A stretch of DNA of 58,912 nucleotides, taken from CAZUGO01 sp964619935 (lineage in GTDB: Bacteria > Planctomycetota > Phycisphaerae > UBA1845 > CAIVHJ01). Shown one piece after another: positions 25,847 to 35,100 of the stretch. Under the pieces are notes generated by a model, which worked only from the letters and a program-made list of their open reading frames with translations, was not told the DNA's origin and ran no database searches. The stretch lies in NCBI GenBank assembly GCA_964619935.1, contig CAZUGO010000089.1, forward strand, positions 1 through 58,912. Direction: 5' to 3'. The translations under genes were made by a program, and so were the position numbers. Within the stretch, counting starts at the first letter, position 1. Every line of letters starts with the position of its first letter.

Positions 25847-26386
25847 CGACTTCTCCTCCTGGTGGACCTCAATCGCGCCTGATGTTCAGGTCCATTGCTG
25901 AGCGCATCATGTGAAGAAATAGCAATTACTACAGGATGCTGACCGCTGGTTGATCCCTCGGCAAACACCGAAAGCCACGCTGGGGACGGTCGGACCGTTC
26001 GAAACCGCAAGCCGCACTCCCGCGGGGCTTGTAGCGGCGATGGATCCATGACTAGATCCGTCCACCCCAATTGTGACCGGCCACAAGTGACCATCAAGAC
26101 CCTTCAGGTCACATATTTGGCGGCGCTTCGCAGCCTCTAAGCACAACTCCATCATACTGTTAAAGAACCCGGAACCCAATGTCAAATAAGGAATTCCGCT
26201 CCGCCAGCATCCGATAATCCAAGCGTTTGGCGGCTGGGCAGACGGTCTGACCGGGTGGTGGCCTGCCGGCTGCTGGGCAGATGCCGCGCCTGCTGTAACC
26301 CGCTGCCGCCGATCCCCATAGCCGGCAACCTGCGGGGCTGAATCATCCGGACCGATCCCCTGGCCGGAATCCCGAATGCTGATCCA
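25847..26386. other. intergenic region upstream of the giant protease gene
   Basis: This 540-base stretch contains short open frames on both strands, but none has a convincing start or family. It is less GC-rich next to the protease gene (about 25905-25945 and 26105-26190), as expected for a promoter and leader. A possible -35 box is listed separately. Confidence 0.45.
26157..26185 (-). promoter_or_regulatory. possible promoter for the giant protease gene
   Basis: On the minus strand a perfect TTGACA (26185-26180) is followed after 17 bases by TAACAG (26162-26157), a weak -10 box. It would give a leader of about 310 bases before ATG 25846. The -35 match is exact, but the -10 match is poor. 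Confidence 0.25.
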
Positions 26387-26587
26387 TCAGGCTCGACCTT
26401 GCAGTTCATCGAACCGCAAGTAAGCGTCGTGGATCCATTCGCGCTCCCGAGCCGTTGACCGAGGCTCAGGTTCGTGCGTCGCCACGTCATCATCGCCGGC
26501 GTGCTCGTTCCCGGCTTCACGATCATGATGGGGCGCCCGGGTGCGCTCGGGGAGGCTCCTGCCCGGTTGGTTGTGAAGTGTACTCAT
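26387..26587 (-). CDS. small acidic/polar protein, hypothetical
   Basis: A 66-residue frame starts at ATG 26587, ten bases after a GGAGG. The product is hydrophilic, with a His/Asp/Glu-rich middle (NEHAGDDDVATHEPEPR) and a helical end (EREWIHDAYLRFDELQGRA). I know no family. The good ribosome site and the non-repetitive C-terminus are the only support. It lies downstream of asnA on the same strand and could also be chance. Confidence 0.35.
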   Translation of the reverse strand: MSTLHNQPGRSLPERTRAPHHDREAGNEHAGDDDVATHEPEPRSTAREREWIHDAYLRFDELQGRA

Positions 26588-26768
26588 GAGCCGCTTTCCT
26601 CCAGAACATCGCCAGGATGGATCATCCACCCGGCAGCCCAAGGCGCGACCCCACCCGATTCACGGCGGTCCGCGGCCGGCGGCCGACGGGCGGCCTGCTG
26701 GCAATATCGTCAGTTGCCGGGCGGTCCTGTGGCAATAGCGCGAACCGGGGCCTGCTGGCGGCGCCCTC

Positions 26769-27896
26769 CTATTCCAGCACGTGGATGTTCCGTCGCCGGC
26801 ACATGTCCTTCAGGATTGTAGGCCAAACCGTCACGCTGACCTCGCCCAAATGGGCTTTTTTCAGCAGCAGCATGTAGGTGCGCGACTGTCCGATGCCGCC
26901 GCCGATGCTCAGTGGCACCTCGCCGCTTAGCACGCTCTGGTGATACGGCAACTCCAGGAAATTCTGCTGTCCGGTGATCTCGAGCTGTCGTCTCAGTGAA
27001 TCCCCGTTGACCCGGATGCCCATGGAGGTCAGTTCGTGACGTCGGCGAGTCACCGGATTCCAGACCAGGATGTCGCCGTTCAGCCCATGCATCGGGCGGC
27101 CGTCGGACGAAGTCGTCTCGGTGACCCAGTCGTCGTAATCGGCGGCCCGCATTTCATGGGGATAGCCGTCGTCCAGCGTCCAGCCGATGCCGTAGATGAA
27201 CACCGCGGGGTGTTCCTGAAGAATGGCCGTCTCGCGCTGCTTGCGCGGCAGGTCGGGGAAGCGGGCCAGCAGGTCCTCGGCATGGACGAAGGTCAGGTGA
27301 TCCGGCAGATTCGGATGACCCGACTTCAACTTTGGGAAGCGGGACTGCACCTGGCGTTCGGCCCCCACCAGCACCTTCCAGAGCTTCTGGACCACCTCGG
27401 TGAGAAACGCCAGATTGCGCTGCTCCGGGCGAATGGCCAATTCCCAGTCCCACTGATCGACGTAGGCACTGTGATCATGGTCCAGGAAGTAGTCTTTGCG
27501 GACTGCCCGCATATCGGTACACAGCCCTTCCCCCGGGCCCATGCCATACTGCTTCAGAGCCAGCCGCTTCCATTTGGTGGCTGCCTGGACGACCTGGGCA
27601 TCAATGGGATGCTGATCGTGGTCATTGGAAATGTGGAAGCCGACGGGGCTGCGCGAGCCGTCCCGGTCAAGGTAGTCGTTGACCCCGCTGGCCGCGTCCA
27701 CGATCAGAGGTACGCTGACCATCATCAGGTTCAGCTCCCGGCACAGGTGCTCCTCAATGTACTGCTTGACCTCAAAGAGGGCCCGCTGCGTCTCTTTTGG
27801 ATTCAGCAGCGTACGATAGTCGGCGGGCAGAACGCCCTCCAGCTCGGCGTAGTTGCCAATGCCCGGCCCGGCCAGGTCTGCAACTTTGTTGCTCAT
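26769..27896 (-). CDS. asnA: aspartate--ammonia ligase (asparagine synthetase A)
   Basis: AsnA makes asparagine from aspartate, ammonia and ATP. From ATG 27896 (GGAGG eight bases upstream) the product has 375 residues. The class-II synthetase-like core is clear: MVSVPLIVD, KWKRLALKQYGMGPGEGL, YVDQWDWE, HLTFVHAEDLLARFPDLP, AVFIYGIG, RAADYDDWV, GLNGDILVWNP, LTSMGIRV and IGGGIGQSRTYMLLL. E. coli AsnA is 330 residues; here about 25-30 extra residues precede the first helix. The frame is open further upstream to 28118 but is Gly/Arg-rich there and not needed. It stands between unrelated secreted-protein genes with a long gene-free region upstream. Confidence 0.96.
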   Translation of the reverse strand: MSNKVADLAGPGIGNYAELEGVLPADYRTLLNPKETQRALFEVKQYIEEHLCRELNLMMVSVPLIVDAASGVNDYLDRDGSRSPVGFHISNDHDQHPIDAQVVQAATKWKRLALKQYGMGPGEGLCTDMRAVRKDYFLDHDHSAYVDQWDWELAIRPEQRNLAFLTEVVQKLWKVLVGAERQVQSRFPKLKSGHPNLPDHLTFVHAEDLLARFPDLPRKQRETAILQEHPAVFIYGIGWTLDDGYPHEMRAADYDDWVTETTSSDGRPMHGLNGDILVWNPVTRRRHELTSMGIRVNGDSLRRQLEITGQQNFLELPYHQSVLSGEVPLSIGGGIGQSRTYMLLLKKAHLGEVSVTVWPTILKDMCRRRNIHVLE

Positions 27897-28363
27897 GTCA
27901 GGCCTCCAAGAAAACCAACCACGGTCTCTTCCGATTCGACAGCCACCCACCTCGTGGACATCCTCCGAGCCACGCCCCGGCATCAGCCGGTCCCGGTTTG
28001 CGGCCCATGGCCCGACCGCCCCTCGGCGGCCCCCCGACAATCGCCAAGCAAACCGGGTGCCAACGCCGGGGCTGCCGCCCGGCCCCGACCCGCGCCAGTC
28101 CCACGGGCCGCGAACCAACGGCAGCCCGGTCGGCCCTCCGCAGCAGCAGAAACCGATTCCGCCGCCAACCTCGAGCCCCAGATTGACGACAGTTAAGACT
28201 CGCCTTAGTCAGCTTAGCGTGGGGTCGGAAGGCCAGGGCGGGGCTCGGTCTGTCCCGGAAAGCCCCATGCTGCAGCTCGGAGCCTGGGGGCGGAACTCAA
28301 GGACCTTCTCGGACACCACCCCCCAGAACCACGTGCGCCCGCCTGCCGGGAGTTCTTGGAATC
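27897..28363. other. gene-free region upstream of asnA
   Basis: No convincing gene. Pro/Arg-rich open frames on both strands here are typical of GC-rich non-coding DNA. The asnA promoter should lie in this stretch, but I cannot point to clear -35 and -10 boxes. Confidence 0.45.
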
Positions 28364-28484
28364 TGGTACCATCATTTAGTGCAAATCAAGATACGAGAAC
28401 AACAAAATGGTATCTTCATTTTGTTCAAATGAACACATCATTTGCATTAAATGAAGATACCATTTGATACAAATGCTGGTACCA
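28364..28484. mobile_element. AT-rich fold-back element (MITE-like), nested inverted repeats
   Basis: This 121-base segment is about 32% GC by hand count in a genome of roughly 65-70% GC. Its ends are inverted copies: left TGGTACCATCATTTAGTG and right (reverse complement) TGGTACCAGCATTTGTAT, with 18 of 23 terminal bases matching. Inside is a perfect 17-base inverted repeat, AAATGGTATCTTCATTT at 28405-28421 and its reverse complement at 28449-28465. In the loop TGTTC-AAAT-GAACA can fold again. AATCT occurs at both borders (28360-28364 and 28488-28492), a possible short target duplication. It has no coding capacity. It may be a non-autonomous mobile element or a regulatory hairpin; which one cannot be decided from one copy. 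Confidence 0.6.
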
Positions 28485-29183
28485 TTTAATCTCTAACCAA
28501 GCACGGGGCACTGTGTAGTAAACAAGGTCTTGGATACCTTGGTCTTGTGGTAGGTGACCGGCGGTCGGTCCGCGAGACCCCGTGCTGAGGCAAGATGCAA
28601 CCGCACCGTGCAGGAATCCGCGGCCATTGCGGAATTATCCGGGGCCTTGCCGGGCCCCGGTTACAGCGGCGGGATCTCCCAGGTTTTTTGTTGGCACCGG
28701 GCAAATCCTGGGCTATGTTTTAGTAGACAGACTTGCTGGATTGCGCGGCAGTTGTTGATCTCGACGGACAATCCAATTCCGGTTGATCCGGCAAGCTGTA
28801 AGTGATAGGGCCCGTCAGTCATCCGCAACCGCGATCACCTCTGCGGAAGGGCCGAACTGCTCAAGGCAAGACTGGCGGGCGCTTTTTTTTTGCGCCAGCT
28901 TTCCCACGGCGTTTCTCCCTCATCGTTCGCTGATCCGCGGATCATTCATCGGACCCGACGAGGTCCAATGCCCTGAAGGTCAAGGTTCGGGATCGTGTTC
29001 ATGGGCGCGTGGACGCCGCCAGCCCCCGGCCCCGCCGGGACCGGCGGCGTCGCCCACCTCCTCTGCAGCGGTCATGGATGACCGTGAAGGAGCACCTGAC
29101 ATCAGCCGGACAAGTCACATCGCACCTTGCCTTCGCAATCCAGGCATCGATCCCCGGGTTCACAGAGCCCAGACCACCCGACA
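28485..29183. other. gene-free region downstream of the FG-GAP/dockerin gene
   Basis: About 700 bases without a supported gene. It contains a hairpin with a nine-T loop at about 28873-28898 and a somewhat AT-richer patch around 28685-28760. No clear terminator for the minus-strand gene ending at 29184 is visible. Confidence 0.45.
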
Positions 29184-31955
29184 CTATGGGCACGGACCCC
29201 AACTGCCGAGCAACAATGCCAAGTCGGCCGCGTTGACCAGGCCGTCTTCGTTGAAGTCCGCGGGATGCCCGGGATTGGGTCCCCAGGAGCCCAGCAGCAA
29301 GGCCAGATCAGCGGCATCCACGCCGCCGCTTCCGGTCATGTCGGTCGATCGGTGCACGCACCCTGCATCAGCATCGCAGGTGTCAATCGTACACGCATCC
29401 GCGTCGTCGCAGTCGTCGACGCTGAGGAGCACACAAGTACCATTGCCGTCGCAGTGATCGAGCGTGCACACATTGCCGTCGTCATTACACGGCGTATCGT
29501 CAGGATACGGTGGATGGATGCACCCATCATTCGGGATGGCCTCGTCTGCAGTGCAGACGTTCTGATCGTCGCACAGTCTGCAGAGTGACAGCACCCACAC
29601 GGAGCCGCGATTCTGGCCCCCATCATCATCCCAGTGTGCGCCCACGCTGATGTCAACCGTGCCATCTGATTCGAGGTCGCCCAGCGAGGCCAGTGAGACG
29701 CCAAAGTAGTCCTCATCCTTCAGGGTACCCGTAAAGCCGCCAGCGGTGCCGCTGATCTTCCGGTGGGAATGGACCGTGCCGTCACTGTTCAGGAACAGCA
29801 TCCACACGGCGCCACGGTTGTAGCCGCCGTCGTCATCCGCATGGGCCCCCACAACGATGTCGACCGTGCCATCACCACTAAAGTCGCCTAGCGAGGCCAG
29901 CGAGGAGCCGAAGTAGTCATCATCATGCAAGGGGCCGGAAAAGCCGCCTTCGGTACTACTGATCTTCTGGTGGGACTTGACCGTACCCCCTGGGTTCAGA
30001 AACAGCAACCAGATCGCCCCGCGATTGACGCCGCCGTCGTCGTCGAGGCCCGCTCCGACGGCAAGGTCGGTTGTGCCGTCACCATCGCAATCACCTACTG
30101 AGGTCACTGCGCTTAGTTGATCGCCGTCATCCAGTGCGCCGCCGAAGCCGCCCACGGTGCTGCTGATCTTCTGGTGCGACTTGACGGTGCCATCGGGATT
30201 CAGAAACAGCAACCAGATCGCTCCGCGATTGGCGCCGCCGTCGTCGTCGAGCGCCGCTCCGACGGCAAGGTCGGTCGTGCCATCACCATCCAGATCACCC
30301 AGGGTAGCGACCGAGATGCCGAAGGCGTCCCCGTCATCCAGGGCGCCGGAGAAGTTCCCTGCCGTCCCGCTGATCTTCCGGTGCCCTTTGACCGTGGCGT
30401 CGGCATTGAGGAACAGCACCCATACGGCGCCGCGGTTTAATCCGCCGTCGTCGTCCCGGAATGCCCCGACCGCGATGTCGCCGACGGCATCGCCGTCGAG
30501 ATCACCCAGTGAGGCCACCGAGATGCCGAAGTAGTCTTCATCATCGAGGGCCCCGGCGAACCCGCCTCCGTTATCGCTGATCCTGTGTTGTGATTTGACG
30601 GTGCCGTCGCCGTTGAGCAGCAGGACCCATACCGCGCCGCGCTCCCAGCCGGCGCCGTCGTCACCCCTCGCGCCCACCAGGAGATCGCCGCTGCCATCAC
30701 CATCGAAATCGCCCAGCCAGGCCAGCGCGTTGCCAAAGACATCCCAATCGCTCAGCAGGCCCGTGAAGCTGCCTTCGGTGTCGCTGATCTTCTGGTGCGA
30801 TTCGACGGGGCTCACTTGCAGGAAGACGCACACGCCGTTGCCGTCGCAGTGGTCGATGGTGCATGCACTGCCGTCGGCCTCGCACGGCGTACTCAACAGC
30901 GACGGCACATGCAGGCACATTCCGGCGTAGGGATCGCAGGAGTCGTCCGTGCAGGGGTTGCCGTCGTCGCAGTCGTCAAACCACAGCAGGACGCAGGCAC
31001 CCAAGCCATCGCAGTGATCCACCGTGCAGAAATCGCCGTCGACGTCGCAAGGTGTGCTCCACGGCCGATTCAGGTACCAGCACCCGACGGCGGGATCGCA
31101 CCCTTCCTCGGTGCAGGGGTTGCCGTCGTCGCAATGCACGTCTTCCAGGAAGACACAGGAACTGCTGCCGTCGCAGTGATCGATGGTGCAGACGTTGCCG
31201 TCCAACTCGCACGGCGTACTCAGCGGCAGCGGAACATAGACGCAGATCGCGTTGGCGGAATCGCAGTAGTCCTCGGTGCAGGGGTTGCCGTCGTCGCAAA
31301 CCACGTCCGCCAGGAAAACGCAGGAACCATTGCCGTCACAGTGGTCGATCGTGCACGGATCGCCATCGACTTCGCACGGCGTGCTGAGCGGCCAGGGCGG
31401 GTTATAGCAATAACCCTCAGGAAGGCAATGGTCTTCGGTGCACGGATTGTAGTCGTCGCAACTCACCTCCTCCAGGTAGACGCAGTGGCCGTTGCCATCG
31501 CAGTGATCGACGGTGCAGATGTTGCCGTCCAGCTCGCACGGCGTGCTCAAAGGCAACAGCACCGAAACGCAGTTCCCGCTGGCCGGATCGCAGAAGTTGT
31601 CCGTGCAGGGGTTGCCGTCGTGGCAGTCTTCATCCTGCCTGCAGGTTCCGAGGGTCCAGGTGTTCGCCGCCGGCTCCAGGCCGGCATGGCGCGGCACAAG
31701 CGCGGAGGGGTCGCCCACGAAGTTCGAGACTCCGCCGCCGACCCCCAATGCGCCGCTCGGAGGGAGCGGCTGAGCAGCCCAATCGCCATCACATTCGCCC
31801 AAGGTCTCCCCGGACGAGCCATCGCTGTTCGTCCACCCGGCCACGCCCGGCGGCAGCGGGTCACCAACCCACCGAGCGTGCGCAGGGTTCTTTGCAAGAA
31901 GCAACGCGCTCCCAACCGCAAGCAGAATCAGAGTAGGTCCGCGGCAGCGTAACAT
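29184..31955 (-). CDS. secreted Cys-rich / FG-GAP repeat protein with dockerin-like C-terminus
   Basis: The start is ATG 31955, six bases after GGGAGGT, giving 923 residues; an in-frame GTG at 31973 would sit on that ribosome site. Signal peptide: TLILLAVGSALLLAKNPAHA. Residues about 110-375 hold ten Cys-rich units, alternating DGNICTVDHCDGNGHC and CDDGNPCTEDYCD forms. Residues about 385-790 hold six FG-GAP units of about 69 residues (LGDLDGDGTTDLAVGA followed by NRGAIWLLFLN), which should fold as a calcium-binding beta-propeller. Three more Cys units follow. The end has two dockerin-like loops, VDAADLALLLGSWGP and DFNEDGLVNAADLALLLG, typical of planctomycete secreted proteins. It is likely a surface or extracellular adhesive protein; partner unknown. 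Confidence 0.92.
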   Translation of the reverse strand: MLRCRGPTLILLAVGSALLLAKNPAHARWVGDPLPPGVAGWTNSDGSSGETLGECDGDWAAQPLPPSGALGVGGGVSNFVGDPSALVPRHAGLEPAANTWTLGTCRQDEDCHDGNPCTDNFCDPASGNCVSVLLPLSTPCELDGNICTVDHCDGNGHCVYLEEVSCDDYNPCTEDHCLPEGYCYNPPWPLSTPCEVDGDPCTIDHCDGNGSCVFLADVVCDDGNPCTEDYCDSANAICVYVPLPLSTPCELDGNVCTIDHCDGSSSCVFLEDVHCDDGNPCTEEGCDPAVGCWYLNRPWSTPCDVDGDFCTVDHCDGLGACVLLWFDDCDDGNPCTDDSCDPYAGMCLHVPSLLSTPCEADGSACTIDHCDGNGVCVFLQVSPVESHQKISDTEGSFTGLLSDWDVFGNALAWLGDFDGDGSGDLLVGARGDDGAGWERGAVWVLLLNGDGTVKSQHRISDNGGGFAGALDDEDYFGISVASLGDLDGDAVGDIAVGAFRDDDGGLNRGAVWVLFLNADATVKGHRKISGTAGNFSGALDDGDAFGISVATLGDLDGDGTTDLAVGAALDDDGGANRGAIWLLFLNPDGTVKSHQKISSTVGGFGGALDDGDQLSAVTSVGDCDGDGTTDLAVGAGLDDDGGVNRGAIWLLFLNPGGTVKSHQKISSTEGGFSGPLHDDDYFGSSLASLGDFSGDGTVDIVVGAHADDDGGYNRGAVWMLFLNSDGTVHSHRKISGTAGGFTGTLKDEDYFGVSLASLGDLESDGTVDISVGAHWDDDGGQNRGSVWVLSLCRLCDDQNVCTADEAIPNDGCIHPPYPDDTPCNDDGNVCTLDHCDGNGTCVLLSVDDCDDADACTIDTCDADAGCVHRSTDMTGSGGVDAADLALLLGSWGPNPGHPADFNEDGLVNAADLALLLGSWGPCP
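29590..30800 (-). repeat. six tandem FG-GAP coding repeats of about 207 bp
   Basis: Six consecutive units of about 69 codons each share the frame DDxDxFGxSxASLGDLDGDG, then VGAxxDDDGGxNRGAxW and LFLNxDGTVKSHxKIS. Units three and four are nearly the same over long stretches, suggesting recent unit duplication within the beta-propeller of the Cys-rich/FG-GAP protein. Confidence 0.85.
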
Positions 31956-32064
31956 GGCACACCTCCCTTTCACAGATGGTCGCTTGGTGTGTACTCACAA
32001 CGGCCAAGATCCGCCGGAGTGACCGGCTGGATCGGCTTGATCCTTTTTGACGACCGCCCACCGC

Positions 32065-32083
32065 GCGGGCGTCGGTCGCCCGC
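32065..32083. terminator. perfect GC stem-loop downstream of the 1112-residue protein gene
   Basis: GCGGGCG (32065-32071) and CGCCCGC (32077-32083) form a seven-base stem with loop TCGGT, 90 bases past the stop at 32173. No T tract follows on the minus strand, so it may be a weak terminator or an unrelated hairpin. Confidence 0.3.
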
Positions 32084-32172
32084 AGGCAGCACATCTCACA
32101 TCGGCGGCCTAGGAGCGCGGCTGGCGGAACGACGCCATCGGCCGAGCCACCCGACGTCTTCGAGCAGGTCGC

Positions 32173-35100
32173 TCAGTCGCAATTCCAGTTGCCCAACAGC
32201 CGGGCCAGATCGGCGGCGTTGACCACGCCGTCGCCGTTCAAGTCCGCCGGATGTCCGAGGTTCGGCCCCCACGCCCCCAGCAACTGGGCCAGGTCGGCGG
32301 CATTTACCGGCGGCGTGCCGTCCAACTCACCGACGCATTGTGGTCCGTGGACCCGGGCGCCACTGCCGTCCGGCTGGCCGGCGTGGTGCTCACTACGGTC
32401 TTTGATCTCCGCGGCGTCCGGATTGGATGTGCCCGCAAACGTGGTCCGCCACTGGCCCCACGCGGCTGCGCCGTCATGATTGAACTGGAATCTGAACGTC
32501 GCCGGTGCGAACAGTGCATTGGTGCACCCGGGATTCCACCACGAGGCCCAGGCATTGATGCCGTCGGGGCGGTGCACCGTGAACAGCCAACCCGCCGGGG
32601 GGACCGCAAAGCTGTAGTGCGTAGGGTCGTCGTCAAACACCCGCACATGGAAATCGCAGATTCCGAACGTCGGATCCGGGGTGAGGTCGTACCAGTACGT
32701 GGGCGGATGCGCCGGGTTCAGGCCGCCCTGCGGCTCACAGACCACCTGGTCAAGCGCCTGGCAGACGTCGTCCACGCCGTCGCCGCTGGGATCACCCAGG
32801 CACATCGCCGGCGGACTTGGCGGAAACGCGCCGCCAATCCACGGGCAGCAACGACCATCCACCAGCTGGCAAGCACCACTTGGCAGGCAACAGGCCTGCG
32901 GCGCCTCGCAGGCGGTATCGGCTCCGAGCGGGAGGCCGCCCTGGGCCAGACAGTCGTCGGGCGGGATCTCAACGCATTGGCCATCCCCCAGGCAGCAGGG
33001 CTCCTCCAGCGGCTCAACGAACTCGTCAAGCGAATCCAGGGCGTTGAGGTCGTCGGGGGCATCCTGAAGTTGACCCGAGGGACCCGGCGGCTGAACGAGG
33101 GTCCACGAACCACGATCCAGTCCCAGCGCCGTTTCTTCAAACCACAGGTAATTCTGCCCATACAGCAGGCCGGTTCCCGCATCCGCCGCCATCTGGCCGG
33201 CCTTCGGCTTGAGGTTGGCAAAGAACACGTCGCCAGCCTGCTCGACCACGCCGCTGCCGGCATAATTGGGACCCACCAGGGCGGCCCCGTCGACTCGGCA
33301 CTCAAAATCGACCGCGGTGCGCAGCAGCCCGATGGTGCTGATGTCGACGCTGAAGCCGATCACCGCCTCGCCCTCCTGCAGCAACGGCAGGGTGAATCCC
33401 GGGCCGATGCTGCCGGCCGGGTCGTCGCTGTAGAACTGGACGGCGTCTTCGATTCTGAACGCCAGTTCCGCAGGGTCGATCCGCAGGTCGACAATGACGG
33501 CATCGAGTTCATCGTGCGGCATCAGACCCAGCTGCCCTTCATCGACCAGCAGCATATTGGTGGTCGTCCCGACAAAGGGCCCGAAGTTCAAGGTCACCGC
33601 GATGAACAGATCGCCGCCGGCGCCTTCGTTGGGCAGACCGACCTGGGTTGCCACAGCGCTTCCCGGAGCCCCGTAACTGCCGCGGTCCACCGAGAAGATC
33701 AGCGGATGGAATGCGACCGGGTCATGGTTGGGATTGGTGGGGTCGCCCAGATCCGGTGGATGAAACCCGCCGTTGAACCCAGAGGTCGGCACCACCCGAT
33801 CGTGGGTATTGCCGGCCTCGCCGGCGCTGTTCAATCCGACGTGTTCCAGGGCATCCAGGTCATCCTCGGCATTCGCCGTGCGCGGCGCCAGCAAGGCCAT
33901 GGCCGCATCATCGTGATCGAGGAAGTTGATCCCCGGAGCGGTCAGCGGTGAGGCAAAGAACACGTCACCCGCGGCCTCGCCGGCACTCTGCCACGGACCG
34001 ACGCCGGCGCCGGCGTCCGCCGAGCCCAACGGACCGGCCGGAAGCGTCAACACGCCCTGTGCGGTGGCCTCATTGCGCAGCGCCGTGTTCGGCATGCCGA
34101 CCGCATAGGGATCGACACTGAAGTAGAACACTATCGGGGCACCGCTGTGTGCGACGAACGGCTCCTCGAACCCCGGAACACCCATCCGCTGCACCCACAG
34201 GTCGGCACGGCCCTCCTGGGCCCCGGCACCCTCTATTGGCGATTCGTCACCGCTGAAGTAGTCCTCACCAAAGCTGTATGCATCGAGGTTAGCGCTGAGG
34301 TGCTGCAAGCCGAGCGCCGCGGCCTGCACCACCTGATTGTTGCTGCGGTTCGGGGCACCGGCCGGATTGAGGTCCGGCTCAGATTGAAAGATCTCGGCTT
34401 CCGACGGCGCGGTCATACCCCAGAGCACCGCGTAATCGCTGACGTCGCCGATGCGCGCCGTCGGTAGGCCCAGCGCCGCAAGGGTGCCCGGCTGACGCAT
34501 GAACCCGTAAGGCCCCAGCCCGGGAGGCGGAGGGGGCGCCCACGGTGGATTGAACAGCGGCGATCCCGGCACCGGCAGCCCGTCAAACCCGGGGGTGCCC
34601 TGCATCCAGCCGTTCACCGAGAAACTCACCGGGCCGTGGTCCGACGGCGGACCGCCGCCGCCACCACCCGAAAGGGGCGCGATGCTGAGATTGTGCCAGT
34701 AATTCCAGATCCCGCCGAATAGGCCGGGCGGCGGGATCGGCGTGCCGCCGCCGACCCGGGCGCCGTTCTCGTCGGCGATTACGTAAACACACTGGCTGAT
34801 CTGAAAACCGGGCGTCTCGGCGAACCCGGTAGCCGTCGGCACCGCTGCACCGAAGCTGGTCTGGGCCAGGTTGATGGTAATCTGCGTGGGCACATTCCAC
34901 TGAATGGGCCACTGGGGTCCCAACCCGACCGTCCAGGACCACGACCGGAAAAACCCAGCCGCATCCTGCAGCCCTAAAGACACCGCGTTGATCTGGTTGC
35001 CGTTGAAATCGAACTGGGGCGCAGTCACCATCACCGAGAGCAGCGCATTGGACAGGTTCACCGCTTGGGGCGGCTGAAGCGACGCCCCGGGCGGCTCCTG

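Noticed and set aside
28776..28789. Sequence ATTCCGGTTGATCC, the same as the 5' end of archaeal 16S rRNA
   Set aside because: The match stops after 14 bases and the following sequence shows no rRNA features, so it is taken as coincidence.
28871..28900. Hairpin with nine T (CTGGCGGGCGC, T9, GCGCCAG) that looks like a terminator
   Set aside because: The T tract is in the loop, not after the stem, so it does not have the form of an intrinsic terminator on either strand.
30795..31952. Plus-strand frame opposite the Cys-rich region with Val/Ala/Asp-rich product
   Set aside because: It mirrors the repeat structure of the minus-strand gene and has no start signal.
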